From Lunularia cruciata (Eukaryota > Streptophyta > Marchantiopsida > Lunulariales > Lunulariaceae): a DNA stretch of 64,000 nucleotides. The DNA lies in NCBI GenBank assembly GCA_948567375.1, contig OX419756.1:48090552-48154551 (forward strand), read 5' to 3'. Shown here piece by piece: positions 31,981 to 44,766 of the stretch; positions within the stretch are counted from its first letter, which is position 1; each line of letters starts with the position of its first letter. A program made the translations under genes and the position numbers. The notes beneath the pieces were generated by a model. That model searched no databases and was not told the origin of the DNA. It was given only the letters and a program-made list of their open reading frames with translations.

Positions 31981-33316
31981 GATATTGGAGCTTTTGCCTT
32001 CTTCTTCCTCTTGCTCCTTGTAAACTCAAACCACCTCTAAGCTCCTTTCTCAAGGTAGGGTTCAAAGCAATCAATTGGCCCACTATGATATTAGCCTTGT
32101 GACTACCAACATCCTCCAACACATTGTAGTTCCATCGTTGCTTTGAAATCAAGAAATTCTCCATCCCTAACTTCTTCCTTGGAGTCTTTGTTGTTGATGG
32201 TGTTGAGGTGCGAGTGCTCCTAGTAGACATAGGATTATCCTTGTTTGGAGTAAATCCTTGAGAAGAGTGAACATCCTCTGCAAAACGAGCTCTCTTCTTC
32301 TCTTGTGCCAAAAGCTCCAAATTAAGACTCTTGGAGTTTGAGCTTTCTCTCTTCTCATACTTGCTCTCCACCACATCTATGGATGCTATCCCCTTACCTT
32401 TGTTTGGATTAGGAACCACTTGGGTTTCACTACCACCCTCTTTCCCTCCATTGGCTCCCTCATAACTCCTTCCTCTATGGTAAGTGGAATTTGGGCAATT
32501 CCTTTGGATATGACCTCTTCCTCCACAACCAAAACAATTTCTATCATTGAAATTATTGGCTGGTTGAACTCCTCTATATGGATAGTTTCCATAACTCCTA
32601 GGCCCTCTCCCTACATTCTAATCCACCTCTCTCTTCTCCCATAGTTGCACCACATTGATCTTGAGATCCGCAAGTGTTCTGTGATGGTTTGAAGTGGATC
32701 CTTTGGTGGAGTTGCAAGAATTGGAGCAACCACTACTTGTGGTGCAACCCTTGCCACCAAAGTATCAGAAGTTCCACCATACTTGTAGCCTTGAGGAGGA
32801 TGCACAACCTCCTTCACCACCAAATCACTCTCATCCCCTTCCAAACTCTCCTCCATACGGATTGTGATCTTGATAGCTTCAACCTTGGAAGAAGGTTTCT
32901 CATATCTCACCTTGCTTCTAATTTGTGGTCTCAACCCTCCCACAAAATTCTTGGTGAACATGGCCCCTATGCCAATCATTGTAGTCTCCACATCATCCCC
33001 ACCCTTTCTTAACACAATGCGAAATTTGGACTCTAACTTTTCCACTCCTCCCACATAGACTTTCACTTTCTCTCCATCTCCTTGCTTGAGAAATGTAACC
33101 TCACTCATTAGTCTCTCATAACTCTCATCAGGAAGAAAGTTCTCAATGAGTGCTGAAGTCAAAGTCTCCCAAGACTCCTCTTCCCCATCTCTACTCTCTC
33201 TCTTTTGGTATTCTGACTCATACCATGTAAGTGCTACATCCACAAAGAAATCTGGCAATAATGAGGCCCACTCATTCTTCTCCATCCTTGCCAAAGAAAA
33301 CCGGAAGTTTCCCCAT
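31981..33316 (-). pseudogene. A3 gag
   Basis: The start region (ATG at 33316) is followed by a deletion of about 60 bp relative to A2, joining GATGGAGAAG to AATGAGTGGG. The remainder (LTWYESEYQKRE, ENFLPDESYERLM) is open to 32611. The knuckle region near 32500-32550 and the linker follow in other frames. The site where B inserted in A1 is uninterrupted here (about 32447-32460). Confidence 0.84.
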
Positions 33317-33530
33317 CTTAACCTCTCACTATCTTTCTTTTCTCTCAAATTTTCTTTTTCTCTTTTCTTTTCTCTCACTCTATAACTAATAGAGTATATA
33401 CATGACTAACACCATTTGAGAGTAATCCACCCTAGGGAACACAAAAGGTTCAGGTTGCTCCAAGATTTCTATAGCAACATCAAATCCTTGAGTGCATATT
33501 AATAGACCCTCATGGATAGTTTATCCATGA

Positions 33531-33626
33531 GAACCATCCTTTATCTCTATAAAATAATATCTCTCAAGTACCTGTAATACCAAGCTAAATATTACAATCC
33601 CACACACATGCACAAATGGGTGTTAA
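33531..33626 (-). repeat. A3 5' LTR remnant (96 bp)
   Basis: On the minus strand it runs from TTAACACCC to AAAGGATGGTTC and then joins TGGATAAACTATCCATGA, which lies just ahead of the gag spacer. The promoter, primer site and leader are deleted. The outer edge abuts AGGTC. Confidence 0.88.
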
Positions 33627-33631
33627 AGGTC

Positions 33632-35022
33632 AATCAATTTTGGTCCATAGCTTGACCTAACACCTAATGCATGGATGATTTTGGCACTATTGAAATAGCA
33701 ATAATACCAGTGAAAAAACCCATTGCCTGCTCTCTTTCATCAACATTGGGCTCCACCAACTGTTATAACTATGAGTCCTAAACAAGTTTGGAACCCCCTC
33801 TCAAAAAGCATGAGAGCTCAAGAAACTCATAAGTGTGGGTAAGGTGGCTTTAGGCTATCCAAATAGGTTCACTACTACCATAAGTGACCTTTCACCCACT
33901 TCCACCATCTGAGAATGATGCCCAACACCCAAGATATCATCAATAGTGAGGTGGTCAAGTTGTTGAATCCCATCATAAGCACATTGTAGAACCTCTCTAG
34001 GTAAGACGTTCATCCACCAAAGACAAAGATGATGAGCTCATGATTCTATTTTGGTTGCATCCAATAAGATGGTAGGTCTCATCCAAGAATGGACCTGATG
34101 TGTACTCACCACCCCTCAAGTATGAGAATCATCTATCAAAGGGACATTCTCCAAAATGTAAGCTAGAGAAACAAACTGATGAACTTGGAGATGTCATACT
34201 ATATATAACATCTCCCAAAACACACCAAAACAAGGATCCTAAAGACCTTGACCTTGGCCAACACATGTATGTTACTAACTTGACCATCTAGAAATCATCA
34301 AATGAATGGGACCATATCTCTCCAAATCATGTGCTCCTAATAAGGAAATGTCTACTAGTAGGGTCTTTTGGTAACTCCTAATTGCTAACATCAATAATAA
34401 CATAAGATATTGATAGGCCAAGTGTGCAATTTGATGTATAAAGACTCGCCTAGCACTCTCATCTCTCTCCACCTACAAAGATACCTGGATACCTACCTAT
34501 AATACCACAGCTAGTCTAGTGCTAATCCTACCAAACAACTAGGCATAATCACTCTATTGGATACTGCCAAGTAATGAGTGTGGTATCTAAAAGTGATGGT
34601 AGAATAGACTTTGGAGGCTCATCCTCACACTGGTCTCCTAGTACTACAAAGGTTCCATTCCAAGCCTATTGCACCAACTAATCTGCACACTATTGCAATG
34701 CCTCCTCTGAACTCCACAATGGAACATCCAAGGTAGATGGAACAATCCCACTCGTACTCTAAATCCAAGTGATCTCCTTTAGTACTCAAGTATCCTCTCC
34801 ATAGGCATTCCACATCAATAAGTCACTAGGCCAAGTAATAGAACCACTAAAAGTTGATACTAATGTCGCCATGGTCTCCAACTATAGTGAGCCAAGACTA
34901 CCACTATTGAAGCATAGTTGTAGGTGACATACCCATCCTTCACTTGACTGCAAACCTGGTCTATAGGAGGTTGTTTCCTCCAAATAGTCAATATTGAAAT
35001 CCATGAGGTATAATATTGCTCT
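33632..35022 (-). other. Element C internal debris, not assignable
   Basis: Position between two insertions with clean target duplications shows that this is the same host sequence as 27538-28278 and 62923-64000, very probably the gag-to-RT part of element C. Short minus-strand frames exist (34625-34813 and 34860-35111), but I recognise no protease or gag motif in them. Confidence 0.4.
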
Positions 35023-35027
35023 ACCAA

Positions 35028-35769
35028 TGTAATACTCTGAGGATATGAGACCTGAGAAGAAGCACACCATGAGAAACACACGATTTCACATTCAAACCTC
35101 CAATGCTCCAAAGGAGCACCTTCTCTTTATTATATAGACAAAGAGGATCTCCTCCAAGGAAGCTCCACCCTTGAATTAGGCACATAGATAGGTGACATGT
35201 CAGCAAGATCCACCCTTGGATTACTTACTTGGATGGGTGACATGTTGGTGTTTGTCCTATCTGGTTGGTCAAACAAGCTTTGACCAGAAGGAATATTTTA
35301 GGGAATATTTTAAGGAATAGGTGAGGTACCATTGGAAAGCTCTTGATGAGACAAAGCAAGGCAGAGGGAATTCTAGCCCTCCCTCTATTAGAGGAAAGAC
35401 TCTTGTAAATTTTTGAGGCCTAATTCATCCGTTTAGACCTCCAAAATTACCTTCAAAGATTTCAAGCATATTTTGGTTCCTACTCTATTAGTAGAAGTAT
35501 CTTTTTGGTGATACCTCTTTTTGATCTATTCAATTCATCATGTGTAACATCCTTCCAGATGCTACCAAACCCATTCTCACCTTTAAATCATATGTCTAGC
35601 TATTGATTCTAAGGTTTTTAAGTCTATTTTGGTTTCTACCCTAGCAATAAAAGTACCCTTTTGGTAATACTTCTATCTGATCTATTTTGACCATCATGTA
35701 TAACATCATTCTAGATATTACCAAACCAAATTTCACATCTAGATCATTTGGCTAGCTCTTGATATTACA
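35028..35769 (-). repeat. E 3' LTR (742 bp)
   Basis: Its ends read TGTAATACTC and GATATTACA on the plus strand. It is similar to 62159-62917 and to the B LTR. Confidence 0.92.
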
Positions 35770-35788
35770 AACCTCACTCCTTTTAAGA
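35770..35788 (-). promoter_or_regulatory. E polypurine tract
   Basis: On the minus strand TAAAAGGAGTGAGGTT runs directly into the LTR, the expected primer for plus-strand synthesis. Confidence 0.6.
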
Positions 35789-35866
35789 TGCAACGACCTC
35801 GTTGTGCAATTGTTGCTCAAATGCTTGCACCAACACCAGTGCATGTGTCAAATTGGCAGTGGGCTC

Positions 35867-36410
35867 CTAGGTTTCTTCATGGAGGGAGTAATATTTCCAC
35901 TGTACTAGATAGTCCACCCACGGATGGCGAGTACCATGCATGCATTTTTGGAGAATACGCTCCACTTCATATTCCACCGTGCCATCAATGAGTGTCGGAC
36001 AAGGTTGCATGTCTTGTGTGGAATGACAGGGGCCTGATCGGAGAGTATATATGTATAGTTGGAAAACATAGAACACTAGATGGATCTTTATGTGTGGTGG
36101 TAGCTTGAGGTGATAAGCTATATTGCCGACTTGACAAAGAATAGAAAAAGGCCCAATAAAATGGGGTCTAAGCTTACGAGGGCCAACAAGTGTGAGGTTA
36201 GTTGTAGATAGCCACAACCTGATCTCCAACATTGAACTCTATGTGCCTACGGTGTGCATCAACATACAACTTCTGTCACTTTTGTGCAATTTGCAATCTG
36301 TGTTTGGCGTGCTCTACATATTGTTGGATTCTAGAAACAAATGTGTTGATTGCGTCAACCTTGGTAGCCACCGGACCGATCTTCATCAAGCTAGAAGGTG
36401 TGTGTGACAA
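35867..36410 (-). pseudogene. E integrase C-terminus with chromodomain
   Basis: The frame 35867-36232 contains the post-core integrase segment (LVGPRKLRPHFIGPFSIL) and a chromodomain-like end: YEVERILQK, then HPWVDYLVQWKYYSLHEET. Chromodomains in this position bind methylated histone H3 in related elements and steer insertion into heterochromatin; that function is known for the family, not shown here. Upstream codons (36233-36410) link to the integrase core but are cut by the solo LTR at 36411. Confidence 0.85.
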
Positions 36411-39400
36411 CCCGGAAAATATCACTTTTACGGTAATCAGGTAAGTAAAGTTTGTTCCCGCAAAAATACTAGTCAGAAATGTCCAAATACGAAGTCAAAA
36501 GTCACTATGCAGTTCTTCTTGGTTGTGTTTTTAGTCTCTCAGGTAGAAACCACACCTAGAAGAGAGTAACAAGCACTAATTTGTAGTCTCATCACAAATT
36601 AAAAATCCTTAATCACAACTCCATCAAATCTTTCCAAACAATCTTGATTGTGATGATTCAGGCTCTCTCGAAAATGGCACTTCACTGCAAAATGACTTTG
36701 CCTCAAAATTGGTTCTACTCCTCCATTGAAAGCACAACTTCCTCAATCAAAATTGCTTCACATCAACTCAACGCTGCAGTCACAATTGTAGAATACTACC
36801 AACACTACAATATCTCTAAGATCTCTCAAGGCATTACTCTGATTGCACTTCACTCAAGATCAAACACACAAAATGAAGATCAAGGCTATGGAATCCAACA
36901 TCTAACAAACACATTGATTTGCACTTCAAATTTCTCTACACACTCACAAGCATAGACACCAAGTTGATACTCAAAATTAAGCTCAAACGACGAGCACTAC
37001 TTCATAGCACTTTGCTTTATCTATTCTCAAAACTAATGAGCACTTAACAACTATTTACTACAAATGCCTCCTTAAATACTGAAGTAATCGACAGTTACTA
37101 ACAACTATACTGTTCTACAACAACTTTTTCTACCTGCAGATCCAAAATGACAATGCACCTTTTCATATTTGCCTCTTCAAATCTCAATCTGTTACTACTC
37201 CGGTCCGATGTCTACTTCTTCCTTGGCTTCCAATCCCAAAATAACTTCACTTACTACTTTGTCCTCAGGTTTCACAACTACTAACTCTTCTACCAATTCT
37301 ACTACTTCTTCTTCCTGATCTACAATTCCTCTTGTGGCTAATCCATCTAACTCCTTATCTTCCGACCCACTCTTCACTAATATCTCCAATGGTAATTCTG
37401 AAGACATTTGTACTCTTATGTCATCTACTTTGGGCTTCGCTCTTACATCCTTCCAAAGTTTATCTATCTCTAATTTCACTAAGTCTAATCTAATCATGAT
37501 ATTGTCTTCCACTTCCAATATCTTCCTATCTACATGAGTTTTGAGACTAATAAGTAAGGCGTTCAAGTCCTTATCCTTTGCATTTCTCCTCCTTGTCTCC
37601 TGCACCAACAACTTCAACTTGTGTAGTCGTGTTTCTTCAATTTGCACACTGGCTTCTCTACTCAGGATTGCATTCTTCTTTATCATAATCTCCTTCAATG
37701 GCTCCAATCGCATTCTTCTCTCCTGTTCTTGAGCTGCAAGCCAATCTTCTCTATATATTGCAAGTTTTGCCTTGAACTCAGCTTTCACTATCTCCATCTC
37801 CTTCTCCTTCTGTGCAATCTTCTCCTCCAGATTATGAAGTAACTCTCTTAATCATTCCTCCTCCCTATATTGCACTATCAACTCTCTTTGCTAGAGTTGC
37901 TTCTTCTCTTCTACACTCTCCATCACTCTATCAAGCTCTTGCTCCTTCTTTGCTAACCTCGCCATAGCATGGATAATTTCTAATCTTGAATCAACAAATT
38001 GTTGCTTCAAGATTTCTACTCAGCTACTTGCCTTTCTCCTGCTATGTTGTTCTACTCTATGATTCTCTCTCTACTCCCCACTTCTCTCTTCAAGTTCTCA
38101 ATTACTTGATTCTCCACTATTGCATGTACTCGTAGTACTTCCTTTTCCTCCTCTCCTTGGATTATACTCTTCTTCAATTCCAAGTTCTGTCCTTCTAATC
38201 AAGCTAGCATCTGCAATACAGTCTTCACCTCTGGACACTTTGACTGCATCTCCTTCTTCTTGTGCTCCAATTTGACTAACAACGGGCACACAATCTCCCG
38301 CAGATACTCCACTCCGCCACTCAAAATTACCTTGGCTTGCATACTCGTCTCCTTCTTTGTCTCTTCCTCACTTGACACTTGCCTTCTCAGCCGCATTCAC
38401 CTTGTGGGAATGGATTCTTTGCTCCCCAAACTTCCACTCTCCACTTCTCTCATCTCACTCAGCCCCGCTTCATACTTTGCCTTACATCAAGAACAGACTT
38501 CTTTTTGAATTGTAACTCTCTTCTCCTCTTGTTCTAAAACTTCATCTTTGTTTGGGTTACCTTTCTCCTCCATCTTTGTCTTTGCTTCCTTCTCTTTGGG
38601 TACCAATGACATCTCCACTCCATCATCACTATCGCTGCTCATGTCCCCACTCTGCAACGTGAACTCAGGTTCTTCCTCCTTCTCTGAGTTTTTGGACTTG
38701 CACTCCGCTTCTCCTTCCGACTCTTCATCCAACATTGCAATTACCACCAATTCTTTCCTTGGGTTCACTTTTTTGGCTTTCCAAGGTCTTGCCATCACAA
38801 CTTCTTCTTCTCCTCCTTGTTGACTCCTCTTCTTTGACTTTGGAGTACTCACCTTTAACTACACACTCTGCTCCATTTGTGCGTAGTACTCGTTGTTGCT
38901 CCTGATTTGCAGGATGTACTGTTGCTCCTCCGCATCGACATCTCTTCTCAAGCCAGGGTGGACATGGGACACCATCTTGTGTCTCTTTGCCGCATTGAGC
39001 AAGTTCAGCCCTAGGTTGAAGTGGGCTGCAAATGGCACAATGTAATGCGGAGGCGAGTTATCTCGCAAATTCCAGACCATCTATCTTGTCCTTTGATAGA
39101 GACACTTTGCCCAATTAATTGGCTCTCCTGCAAACATCTTATGGAACAACACCGCTTGGTGCTTCATCAAATAAGTCATTCTCTTTGGCTTCAAGATCGC
39201 CATTAGTGCACTCACAATCCCTCTCTTTATAGGATCTTTATAGCTCTCCACCTTGTAGCCATTCTTCATGCACTTCAAAGAGAAGGCATCTCTCACTTCT
39301 TGAGTTTCTTTGGCTACTTGTTCCTTCTCCAAGAACATGGCACCATGCTTTGTGCCTACCTCTCTCCCGAGTACTAATCTCCAATCCAATTGTTTATTGA

Positions 39401-40186
39401 GCCAGATTTCCCCTCTTCCCTTCTTCCTTAGGGCCATCAAAACACTTACTCTTGATGATCTCAGTCATGAAACTTGGAAAACTAACATCCCAGTTCCATG
39501 CCAAGAATGTAATCTAAAGCCTACTCAGGACCTCAATTCTTGTGATCACATCTAACCTCCAAATTGCATGATTTCTCACTATGAATTTAGAGTTCTTCTT
39601 CCCACCTCCCATCTTTCTCTCTTCCACTCTGGGTTGGGGACTATTCTTCCTTTTGATTCTTGGATTAACTCTCTCGACTTCCTCTCAACACACTAGCGCG
39701 TCTACAACTACACTTCCCTTCCTATGATCTCTTGTAGGGCGACTTCTTAACGGCAATGGAAAATTACTTGTCATTGCTTTGTCTCTAGCCTAAATTTTAT
39801 AGTGGCACACCTTCTCCATCTTTCTTCACTTTGAGTTTCTACCAAGACATCATACCTCCTGCATGCTCTTGTCACTGTCAATTTTCCCTCACGTGTATGA
39901 CCACTGTTTTTGTGAGCAGTACCTTCTTGAATGTCTCACCCCAAAGGAAAGTTGTTTCATTGTCCTCGCCTCGGGTTGAGCATCCCTGAGACGAAGTCTC
40001 CTTACTTTGGGTTGTATGCTGACATGGCAATTCTGAGTACCTTGCCTTCTGACACAAAGTCACTTTACCTTGGGTTACATCCCAAGGTCACCTTTCTTTG
40101 CCTTCTTCTGCCATACAGGCGCAATATGACTTCTTTTGTACACTTCTTCTTCAAAATTGAGAAGAAAACAAAAATGTGGATACCAT
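36411..40186 (-). mobile_element. D-family solo LTR L1 in E integrase (about 3.78 kb)
   Basis: It runs from TGTGACAACCCGG to GTGGATACCAT on the plus strand. It is colinear with the other three D-family LTRs but much more diverged. Integrase sequence of E lies on both sides, and no D internal sequence is attached, so it is a solo LTR. The target duplication is not recognisable with confidence. It holds a decayed LTR reading frame. Confidence 0.87.
37195..39774 (-). pseudogene. LTR-encoded coiled-coil protein, L1 copy
   Basis: This is the colinear remnant of the D-family LTR frame, from the ATG at 39774 (a few dozen bases after TATAAAA) to the TAA just below 37198. Open pieces are 39081-39440, 38859-39080, 38487-38852 and 37195-37797. 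The last (200 codons) keeps the C-terminal coiled coil (LKLLVQETRRRNAKD) and acidic tail ending EEVDIGPE. Divergence from the other copies with the length and order of segments retained suggests the protein was under constraint in the family. This copy is dead. Confidence 0.78.
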
Positions 40187-40900
40187 TGTATGAAAGGATG
40201 CTCACCATACATGAGGAAGAATGGTGTGACATGGGTGGATGCATTCACCAAATTATTGTAAGAAAATTCCACCAATGGGAGTAGAGTATTCCACCTCTCT
40301 TGCTCCTCTAAGGTGAAGCCGTGTAGCATGTCTTTGATAGTGCGATTAGCCCGCTTTGTTTGTCTATCTATTTGGGGGTGGTAAGTTGTGGACATGGCCA
40401 ACTTGGTTTTGAAGAAACCAAAGAGTGTTCACCAAAACAAATCAATGAATTGAGTGCCTTTATTGGTGATGAGTACTCAAGACAAGCCATGGTGAGAGAA
40501 GACTACATCTCTAAGTATAATAAAGCTAGTTGCAGAGTGGTAACATCCTTGGTGGTAGGACATACATGAATCATTTTGCTGAGGTGGTTTGCAAAGACCA
40601 AGATGGAGTCAAACCCTAAGGTAGTCTTGGTTAATTCACACACGAGATCCATACTCACCTATTCCCAATGTTGTGTAGGAGTGGGAAGAGGTTGAAGCAG
40701 CCCTATAAGAGCTTGATTACAAGCTTTGTTTTGTTGAGAGAGTGGGCAATTGTGCATGTAGTCCATCACATCGTTGCTCATCTTGGGCCAATAGTAATGG
40801 CGTTGGATGTCTTGTCCACTCCGACATCATCTGCAATGGCCAAATCATGACATTTTGCTAGAATAGTGATGCATAATTATAGGACATTTGGGATCCATAA
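40187..40900 (-). pseudogene. E integrase core
   Basis: The minus strand reads MDLVCELTKTTLGFDSILVF for the first Asp region and HPQIDRQTKRANRTI for the Glu region, where the usual TER is TKR, so Glu is Lys. EERWNTLLPLVEFSYNN and LMYGEHPF follow. The solo LTR L1 interrupts just after this point. Several stops are present between the motifs. Confidence 0.8.
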
Positions 40901-42480
40901 TCTGTTATCACAAAAAGTGAGTCCTTGGGTGTTGGTGACGCCTTTGGAAGATTGCACTCCTAGAATCTATGGATTAGTTTTTGTAATAGCTAGAATTCAA
41001 GGTTAATCTTTACCTCTACCACCAAATTTTTTGCCATCAACATGCAAGTGAATGCATCTGCAAGTTGCTTCTTACCTTCCACATAGGTGATTGTCATGTT
41101 GAAGCATTGTTGTTCCTCTGCCCATCAAATCTGGTGACAAGATAGATCTTTTTGCATCTCGAGGTAGACTAGAGGTTTGTGGTCTATCTCTACTACAAAT
41201 GCCTTCTTGTCAAATAGTGCTTCCAATGCTTGGTTGCAGGGACAATGGCCAACTCTTCTTGTTTTGTGGTGTGATAGTTGCACTCTACCGATAACAACTT
41301 TTGAGAGAAATATGCAATTGGATGCCATCCGTCATGCCACTTTTTTTATAGGACTGCTCCTATTGCTATGCTTGATGCATCTATAGCCAGCTTGATTGGA
41401 TGTTTTGGGTCATACTACTTCAAGATTGGTGCATGTAGCAAGGCGGCTTTCAATTCTTGAAAGGCTAACTTCTGTGCGGTTCACATGCCCACTTCTTCCC
41501 CTTGCCAAGTAGTGCCATTAAAGGTTGTACAACCTTAGAGAAATCCTTGACAAGTCAACGATAGAATCTTATCAACCCCAACAAACTCTTGAGTTGAGTC
41601 TGATCTTCTGGGGCACGCCATTTTTGAATGACCTCTATTTTATCTATCAATACTTGAATACCCTTTGCACTTACTCTATGCCCTAAGTAGTCTACTTTAG
41701 ACTTGCCAAACTCACACTTTGAGAGTTTGGCATACAATTGATTTTGTCTTAGAATCTGGAGGGCTTCTTGTAGATGATGTTTGTGTTTTGTCATTGTGCT
41801 ACTATATACTAAGATGTCATCCAAGAAGACAATAATAGACTTATCCAAATATGGACAAAATATTTCATTCATTAGACTCATCAAAGTGGCCGGTGCATTG
41901 GTGAGGCCAAAAGGCATCACGAGATACTTGAAGTGGCCAAACCTGGTTCAAAAGGTAATTTTGTACACATCCTCCTCTGCAATTTGGATTTGATTATAAC
42001 CGCTCTGCAAGTCCAGTTTGGTGAAGTGTCTTGCTCTATTGAGTTGATCAAATAGGTCATCCATGCAAGGTAAAGGGTATTTATTCTTCACCATTGCTAA
42101 TTGAGACCCTGATAGTCAATGTACATATGCATTGTACCGTCCTTCTTCTTTACAAACAAGACAAGAGCCCATATGGTGATATGTTGGGTTGGATGAACCC
42201 TTTTTGTAGCATATCCTCAATTTGATTCTTACACTTTTCCAACTCATGATATGATAGGCAATATGGGGCCTTACAAGGAAGTGTTTTCACCGGGAGTGCC
42301 TCAATTTTATGATCTGCTCTCCTTTTTGGTGGTAATCATGCAGGTAGATCATCAAGAAAGACATCTTGGAACCCATTTACCATATCCTTCAATTTCTTAG
42401 GAATTTTTCCATCGAGTTGTGCACTCTGGACTTCTCTTATTAGACCCATGAAACATCTATTGGTCTTGTAGATAGTTTTT
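40901..42480 (-). pseudogene. E reverse transcriptase and RNase H
   Basis: The clearest piece is 41555-41920: MMPFGLTNAPATL, then IIVFLDDILVYSS (catalytic Asp pair) and DYLGHRVSAKGIQV. RNase H remnants include the FVVEIDHKPLVYL segment at 41125-41328. Upstream fingers and palm sequence up to about 42450 is in mixed frames with many stops. Element B has lost exactly this region. Confidence 0.83.
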
Positions 42481-42572
42481 GTCCCTATGACATAGAGAGG
42501 CCATTCTTACTTGTGTGATTTTTCTTTAACCTCACTGATCCACCATTTGTGGGTTCTCACTATTTTCTTCCT

Positions 42573-43007
42573 CTAATCTACCATAGGGTTGTAATGCTCC
42601 ATCCATGGCATGCCTAAGATTGCATCATAACAAGCTAATTGTATCACTTGCCACTCAATTGCTTCATGATATTCTCCTACAAAGAGTGTTACCTGTCTAG
42701 GTAATGATTCAATCCTCTCTATATGCTTGTTAGGTAGCTTTACTTCTTTGCTCTCATCTCTCTCTAGATCCATTTCCAATCTTATTGCAACATAACAAGA
42801 CAAGAAATTCTTTATTGCTCCCGGATCTATTAATACTCTCACCCTTCTAGGACTCCATTCACAATAATCAATTGTGAGGTTGTCTTTTGGGACCTTTGTG
42901 CTCTCATCTTCTTCCTTCTCTTGCTTTTCTGCTTCCTTATTGAGCCACGAGGTACATTTACTAGCAATCTTTGTTTTCCAAAGTGATTTCCACCTCCTCC
43001 TCTTCAA
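42573..43007 (-). pseudogene. E protease
   Basis: It is colinear with B 16085-16486. VRVLIDPGAIKNFLS carries the DPG active-site variant, and YDAILGMPWMEHYNP the partner motif. The frame of 144 codons is open, with a Lys/Glu-rich N-terminal extension derived from the end of gag. Confidence 0.82.
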
Positions 43008-44052
43008 TGTGTCTCTCCATGTTGTTCAAAGATTGTCTATATGAAGGTCAAGGGCCTTTGGGGAAATGAGCACAACAATTGGTAGATATGTGCACAATAC
43101 GGCCATAATTGTAACAACAACCTTGTTCTCCTTGAGTTCCTTCTCCTTGTGGGACTCTATCTCTCTGTTCTTCTACTCGGCTCCGCTCTCCTTAGAGCGG
43201 TCGTGCTCCTCAATCTCAAAACCAAGGTTTCCAATTCCATTTGTATTGGTCCACCCATGTGTTCCATTTCTTCCCAATAATGTTGAGATGGAACTACTCC
43301 TTCACCTCTACCCAATGCCCCTACAATTCTATGCGCACAAGCAATGGGTTCAAATACCATACAAGGATTTTGAACCATGACTTCTTGGCAAATCCGCTCC
43401 TTCAACCCTTGTTTGAAATTGTCGAGAGTGTCTACTGACTCATGTTTGTTATTGCAACTTGTAGATCCAAAAATCCGTCCACATAATCTTGTATGCTATT
43501 CTTTTGTTTCAATCCCCATAGTCGGATCCGGGCCAACTACATGGAATCCACCAACTAGAAATTCTTCAACAATCCTTCTTGCATTGATGTCTATGTGACC
43601 TCTCTTCTCTCTACCAACATGGATCATTCCTAAGCATCCTACCATGTGAGGGATTTCTCGGTCAAGTACCCACATGCAAACACACCTACAACATGCTTGG
43701 TGATCTCTATTGAAAACAATCAGAAATATCAATTCATTTGTGAGATCAAGTTCTCCACTACTCACATTGTACATTGCTCCTTATATGGCTCAATGTTGCA
43801 TGTCTTCTTCATCCAGAGTACCAATGTGGCTTCATCATTGACCGGGTTTGTAGGCACAGGTGCCTCTCAAAGTACTTCAATTGTAGGTACTAGGTTTTGA
43901 GACGGCTCTTCTTCTTCCATTGCTTGATCATTCTTGAGGTTTTGCACTTGACCTTGTAATGCCTCCATGGTCGTCTTAATCTCTTGAAATTTGTTCAACA
44001 TTCCTTGCACCAACTCTTGTAATTGCGGACCCATGGTTCCTTCAACACTCAA
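42960..44052 (-). pseudogene. E gag
   Basis: It is colinear with B gag: MGPQLQELVQGM near 44034, a coiled segment (MEALQGQVQNLKNDQ), and a capsid part in several frames (ICQEVMVQNPCMVFE at 43157-43405). The CCHC region is degenerate at about 43060-43130. Multiple frameshifts make it non-functional. Confidence 0.82.
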
Positions 44053-44353
44053 TTGCTATTGTTTACTTCAATAGAGAGTTAATATGATCACTCTGGAGGG
44101 TGCACAAACTATCAGAACTACCATTGGGACCTCCAAAGCTACCACTTGTTGATAATATTCCTCACCAAAATTCCTAACCACAAAATCAGAACATCACTTT
44201 TGGTCTCACTACATAATGAATTTCTACTTGAGTGTTAAACAGGAAAGGATTTGGGACACTCAAATCCATCACAACAAAATGTAGATTGTCAAATCACACT
44301 CTCTATTGTAAATCACTATAGGAAGAATCATTGGGTTTGGCAAATTCATCACT
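44053..44353 (-). other. E leader with YIL module, distal part
   Basis: This stretch includes the end of the leader frame: PNPMILPIVIYNRECD and LTIYILL on the minus strand at about 44269-44340. Element D cuts the frame at TCACT (44349-44353), and the first half is at 61884-61960. Confidence 0.65.
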
Positions 44354-44739
44354 TGTGGTGCCCACGTTTTTTGTTTTTTTCCAAAATAAAGGAGAAGAAG
44401 TGTATAGAGAAGTCCGATTGCGCCTGTATGGCCAAAGAAGGCAAAGAAAATTGTCTTCAGGATGAAACCCGAAGTAAAGTGACTTCGGGTCATAAGGCAA
44501 AGTACTTGGGAATGTTGTGTCAGCATACAATACGAAGTTAATTGTCTTCGATCGGGGGGAGCTCAACCCAAGGCAAAGATAGTCTAACAACCTTTTGTCG
44601 GGGCAAGAAATTCAAGAAGGGGCCGTTTCAAAACAGGCGGCTCATATGCGCGAAGGTTGATTGACAGTGACAGGTGCATGCAAGAGGTGTGATTTCTCGG
44701 TAGAAACTCAAAGCGACGGAAGACAAAGAAGTGCAACTC

Positions 44740-44747
44740 TATAAAAA
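44740..44747 (+). promoter_or_regulatory. TATA box of D 5' LTR
   Basis: TATAAAAA lies 20 bp before the ATG of the LTR frame, in CAACTCTATAAAAATCGAAA. It is conserved at 58486-58493 and, on the minus strand, at 55439-55446. Transcription would be expected to start within or just before the first codons. Confidence 0.72.
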
Positions 44748-44766
44748 TCGAAACTGCAATGACAAA

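Larger units (their letters stand above)
28279..33626 (-). mobile_element. A3: minus-strand family A element
   Basis: It is bounded by identical AGGTC at 28274-28278 and 33627-33631. It has one complete LTR (28279-28971), pol, protease, gag and a 96-bp remnant of the other LTR. The leader, primer site and pre-gag CCHC frame are deleted. It is an insertion independent of the A array but in inverted orientation only 746 bp away. It lacks the nested B, confirming the empty site in gag. Confidence 0.9.
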
